Shown here: one piece after another, positions 62,122 through 64,000 of the stretch
How the letters are laid out: every line of letters begins with the position of its first letter
Numbering within the stretch: the first letter of the stretch is position 1
From: Rahnella sp. AA
Lineage (GTDB): Bacteria > Pseudomonadota > Gammaproteobacteria > Enterobacterales > Enterobacteriaceae
Reading direction: 5' to 3'
Assembly (NCBI RefSeq): GCF_002834385.1
Contig: NZ_PITQ01000007.1
Location: 248,001 to 312,000 of the forward strand
DNA: 64,000 nucleotides
Notes under the pieces: model-generated
What the model was told of the DNA's origin: nothing
Databases searched by the model: none
The model's input: the letters and a program-made list of their open reading frames with translations, nothing else
Translations under genes and position numbers: made by a program

Positions 62122-62913
62122 TTAGTGAACCATGATTTGCTGGATCAGGCGGCTGCCGAAATAGGCAAGTGTCAGTAAGATGGCGCCTGCCATGCTGAAC
62201 CATACCACGCGGCGGCCACGCCAGCCTTCGTGATAATGACCCCACAGCAGGACGATATAAACGAACCATGCCAGTATCGATAAGACGGCCTTGTCGATAT
62301 TCTCCGGGCTGAACAGGTTGTTCAGATACAGTAATCCGGTGCACAGCGTCAGCGTCAGTAAAATGACGCCAATCTGGGTGATGTGAAACAATTTACGCTC
62401 GATGGTCATCAGCGGAGGCATATCCGCCGTGAACGTCAGCCGTTTGTTCTTCAGCTGATAATCGAGCCAGGCCAGCTGAAGCGCGTACAATGCGGCAATC
62501 ATCAGCGTGGCGTAAGAGAACAATGCCAGGCCGATGTGAACCAGCAAGCCTTTGCTTTCTTCCAGATGTGTAATGAATTCGCCCGGAAGGAAAGTGACAA
62601 ACGCCAGGTTGATCAGCGAAAAGCTGTAAACAATCGGCAAAATAAACCAGCCACGGTTGCGTGACGCAACAATGGTCATCACGGTGCCGATAATTAAACT
62701 CACGACCGAACCGATGTTCACCAGGCTCAGGTTTTGCCCGGTGCTGACGTCGAAGATACGTTCCTGCAATGCGACGGCGTGACAAATCAGTGCCACGACA
62801 ACGGAAATCAGCGCTAACCGCCGGTATGCGCTGTTCTTCCGGATAATGCTCGGAATGATCAGTGCGAGGCTGAGCAGATAGGCCAACATGGCGACGAGAG
62901 CAAAAACTGACAT
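62122..62913 (-). CDS. ypjD: Cytochrome c assembly-like membrane protein YpjD
   Basis: 263 residues, equal to E. coli YpjD, with about eight hydrophobic spans and the CcsA/HemX-type core (LLWGHYHEGWRGRRVVWF, HITQIGVILLTLTLCTGLL). Its precise function is unknown. I start at ATG 62913 (MSVFALVAML) by alignment; the open frame to 63114 crosses the ffh promoter and is rejected. Probably cotranscribed with corB and divergent from ffh. Confidence 0.93.
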   Translation of the reverse strand: MSVFALVAMLAYLLSLALIIPSIIRKNSAYRRLALISVVVALICHAVALQERIFDVSTGQNLSLVNIGSVVSLIIGTVMTIVASRNRGWFILPIVYSFSLINLAFVTFLPGEFITHLEESKGLLVHIGLALFSYATLMIAALYALQLAWLDYQLKNKRLTFTADMPPLMTIERKLFHITQIGVILLTLTLCTGLLYLNNLFSPENIDKAVLSILAWFVYIVLLWGHYHEGWRGRRVVWFSMAGAILLTLAYFGSRLIQQIMVH

Positions 62914-63018
62914 AGCGTTTCGGTAACATCGAAAAGTGAATGAGAACCGCAGTATAACGTTACCCGCGTCACGCTCCAACCTATCTGAGATGCCAAAGCA
63001 GAGATCGTCCGCGCTTCG

Positions 63019-63027
63019 TGTTATAAT
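63019..63027 (+). promoter_or_regulatory. Candidate extended -10 promoter of ffh
   Basis: TGTTATAAT, an extended -10 element with a perfect TATAAT, 50 bases before the ffh start codon. No good -35 is visible at the usual distance, as is common for extended -10 promoters. Confidence 0.5.
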
Positions 63028-63077
63028 CCCGCAATTACGTCGCAAAAGCGGCCTGTCATTACGTTGAGCAAGAGACG

Positions 63078-64000
63078 ATGTTTGAGAATTTAAGCGATCG
63101 ATTGTCGCGCACACTGCGCAATATCAGCGGCCGCGGGCGGCTGACCGAAGAAAATATCAAAGAGACATTACGTGAAGTACGCATGGCGTTACTGGAAGCG
63201 GACGTTGCGCTGCCGGTCGTTCGCGACTTCATCAACCGGGTGAAAGAGAGCGCTGTTGGCCATGAGGTCAATAAGAGCCTGACGCCGGGTCAGGAGTTCG
63301 TCAAAATTGTCCAGAAAGAACTGGAAACCGCGATGGGCGAGGCTAACACCGAGCTTAACTTAGCGGCGCAGCCACCGGCTGTCGTTCTGATGGCGGGTTT
63401 ACAAGGTGCCGGTAAAACTACCAGCGTCGGTAAACTGGCGAAATTCCTGAAAGAGAAGAAAAAGAAAAAAGTGCTGGTGGTCTCCGCCGACGTTTATCGC
63501 CCTGCAGCGATCAAACAGCTGGAAACCCTGGCGCAGCAAGTTGAAGTGGATTTCTTCGCATCTGACGCGCAGGAAAAGCCGGTGGATATCGTCACCCGCG
63601 CCCTGCAACAGGCAAAACTGAAATTCTACGACGTTCTGATTGTCGATACCGCCGGTCGTTTGCACGTCGACGAAGCGATGATGGACGAAATCAAACAGGT
63701 TCATGCCGCGATTAATCCGGTAGAAACATTGTTTGTGGTCGATGCCATGACTGGCCAGGATGCGGCGAATACGGCCAAGGCGTTTAATGAAGCGCTGCCG
63801 CTGACCGGTGTGATCCTGACGAAAGTCGACGGTGACGCCCGTGGCGGTGCCGCGCTGTCGATTCGTCACATCACTGGAAAACCGATTAAATTCCTGGGTA
63901 TGGGTGAGAAAACCGATGCTCTTGAGCCGTTCCACCCTGATCGTATCGCGTCCCGTATTCTGGGCATGGGCGACGTGCTTTCTCTTATCGAAGATATTGA
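63078..64000 (+). CDS. ffh: Signal recognition particle protein Ffh (3' end outside window)
   Basis: GTPase that binds 4.5S RNA and signal sequences and targets inner-membrane proteins to FtsY. The frame runs open to the window end, giving 307 codons of about 450. It begins MFENLSDRLSRTLRNISGRG (N domain). The G domain has G1 GLQGAGKTTSVGKLA, VSADVYRPAAIKQL, DTAGRLHVDE and TKVDGDARGGAALS. The C-terminal M domain lies beyond the window. RBS AAGAGACG. Confidence 0.97.
   Translation, partial: MFENLSDRLSRTLRNISGRGRLTEENIKETLREVRMALLEADVALPVVRDFINRVKESAVGHEVNKSLTPGQEFVKIVQKELETAMGEANTELNLAAQPPAVVLMAGLQGAGKTTSVGKLAKFLKEKKKKKVLVVSADVYRPAAIKQLETLAQQVEVDFFASDAQEKPVDIVTRALQQAKLKFYDVLIVDTAGRLHVDEAMMDEIKQVHAAINPVETLFVVDAMTGQDAANTAKAFNEALPLTGVILTKVDGDARGGAALSIRHITGKPIKFLGMGEKTDALEPFHPDRIASRILGMGDVLSLIEDI

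Overview
The window is a gene-dense chromosomal segment from a member of the Enterobacterales. Nearly every gene has a close Escherichia coli counterpart of the same length, and long blocks keep E. coli order: yqhC-yghB-metC/exbBD; barA-rlmD-relA-mazG-pyrG-eno-queE; cysJIH/iap/cysDNC-ygbE-ftsB-ispDF-truD-surE-pcm-nlpD-rpoS; recA-recX-alaS-csrA-serV-argVYZ-yqaB-yqaA-gshA-micA-luxS; corB-ypjD/ffh. Several arrangements differ from E. coli: cysG sits in front of cysDNC, luxS is next to corB, mutS is next to mltB, ExbB is long and carries a signal peptide, and a gar cluster lies beside exbD. These suggest a Yersiniaceae-type genus (Rahnella, Ewingella or Serratia relatives). The genus is inference only.

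Layout. (1) 1-7.9 kb: the end of an AraC-type regulator, a DedA protein, cystathionine beta-lyase, a three-gene TRAP transporter inserted between metC and exbB, then the TonB energiser genes exbBD behind a Fur-like box. (2) 7.9-15.8 kb: the galactarate/glucarate cluster, with garD divergent from garP-garL-garR-garK across a CRP-site-bearing intergenic region, followed by a D-serine-dehydratase-like PLP enzyme. (3) 15.9-26.6 kb: barA, rlmD, relA, mazG, pyrG and eno. (4) 26.7-39.5 kb: queE and queD separated by an ERIC element, a secreted alpha/beta hydrolase, then assimilatory sulfate reduction (cysJIH, cysG-cysDNC) with iap between. (5) 39.5-46.3 kb: ygbE, ftsB, ispD, ispF, truD, surE, pcm, nlpD and rpoS in one direction with several overlaps. 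(6) 46.4-56.2 kb: mutS, mltB, pncC, recA, recX, alaS and csrA. (7) 56.4-57.3 kb: a tRNA operon (one Ser-GCU, three identical Arg-ACG) whose spacers carry duplicated tRNA 3' ends inside a foldable repeat. (8) 57.4-64 kb: yqaB, yqaA, gshA, the sRNA MicA, luxS, corB, ypjD and the start of ffh.

Functional links. Four global regulators lie within 41 kb: BarA (which controls CsrA through UvrY and CsrB/C), RelA, RpoS and CsrA. cysDNC activates sulfate, cysH reduces PAPS, cysJI reduces sulfite, and cysG supplies the siroheme that CysI needs. The gar genes convert galactarate or glucarate to pyruvate and 2-phosphoglycerate, a substrate of the nearby enolase.

I saw no prophage, transposase, CRISPR array, toxin-antitoxin pair or defence island. 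I found no convincing undescribed protein system. The least-explained items are the tRNA-derived structured repeats in the arg tRNA operon, the TRAP transporter beside the gar cluster, an enlarged RecX, and a nine-G tract inside garK.
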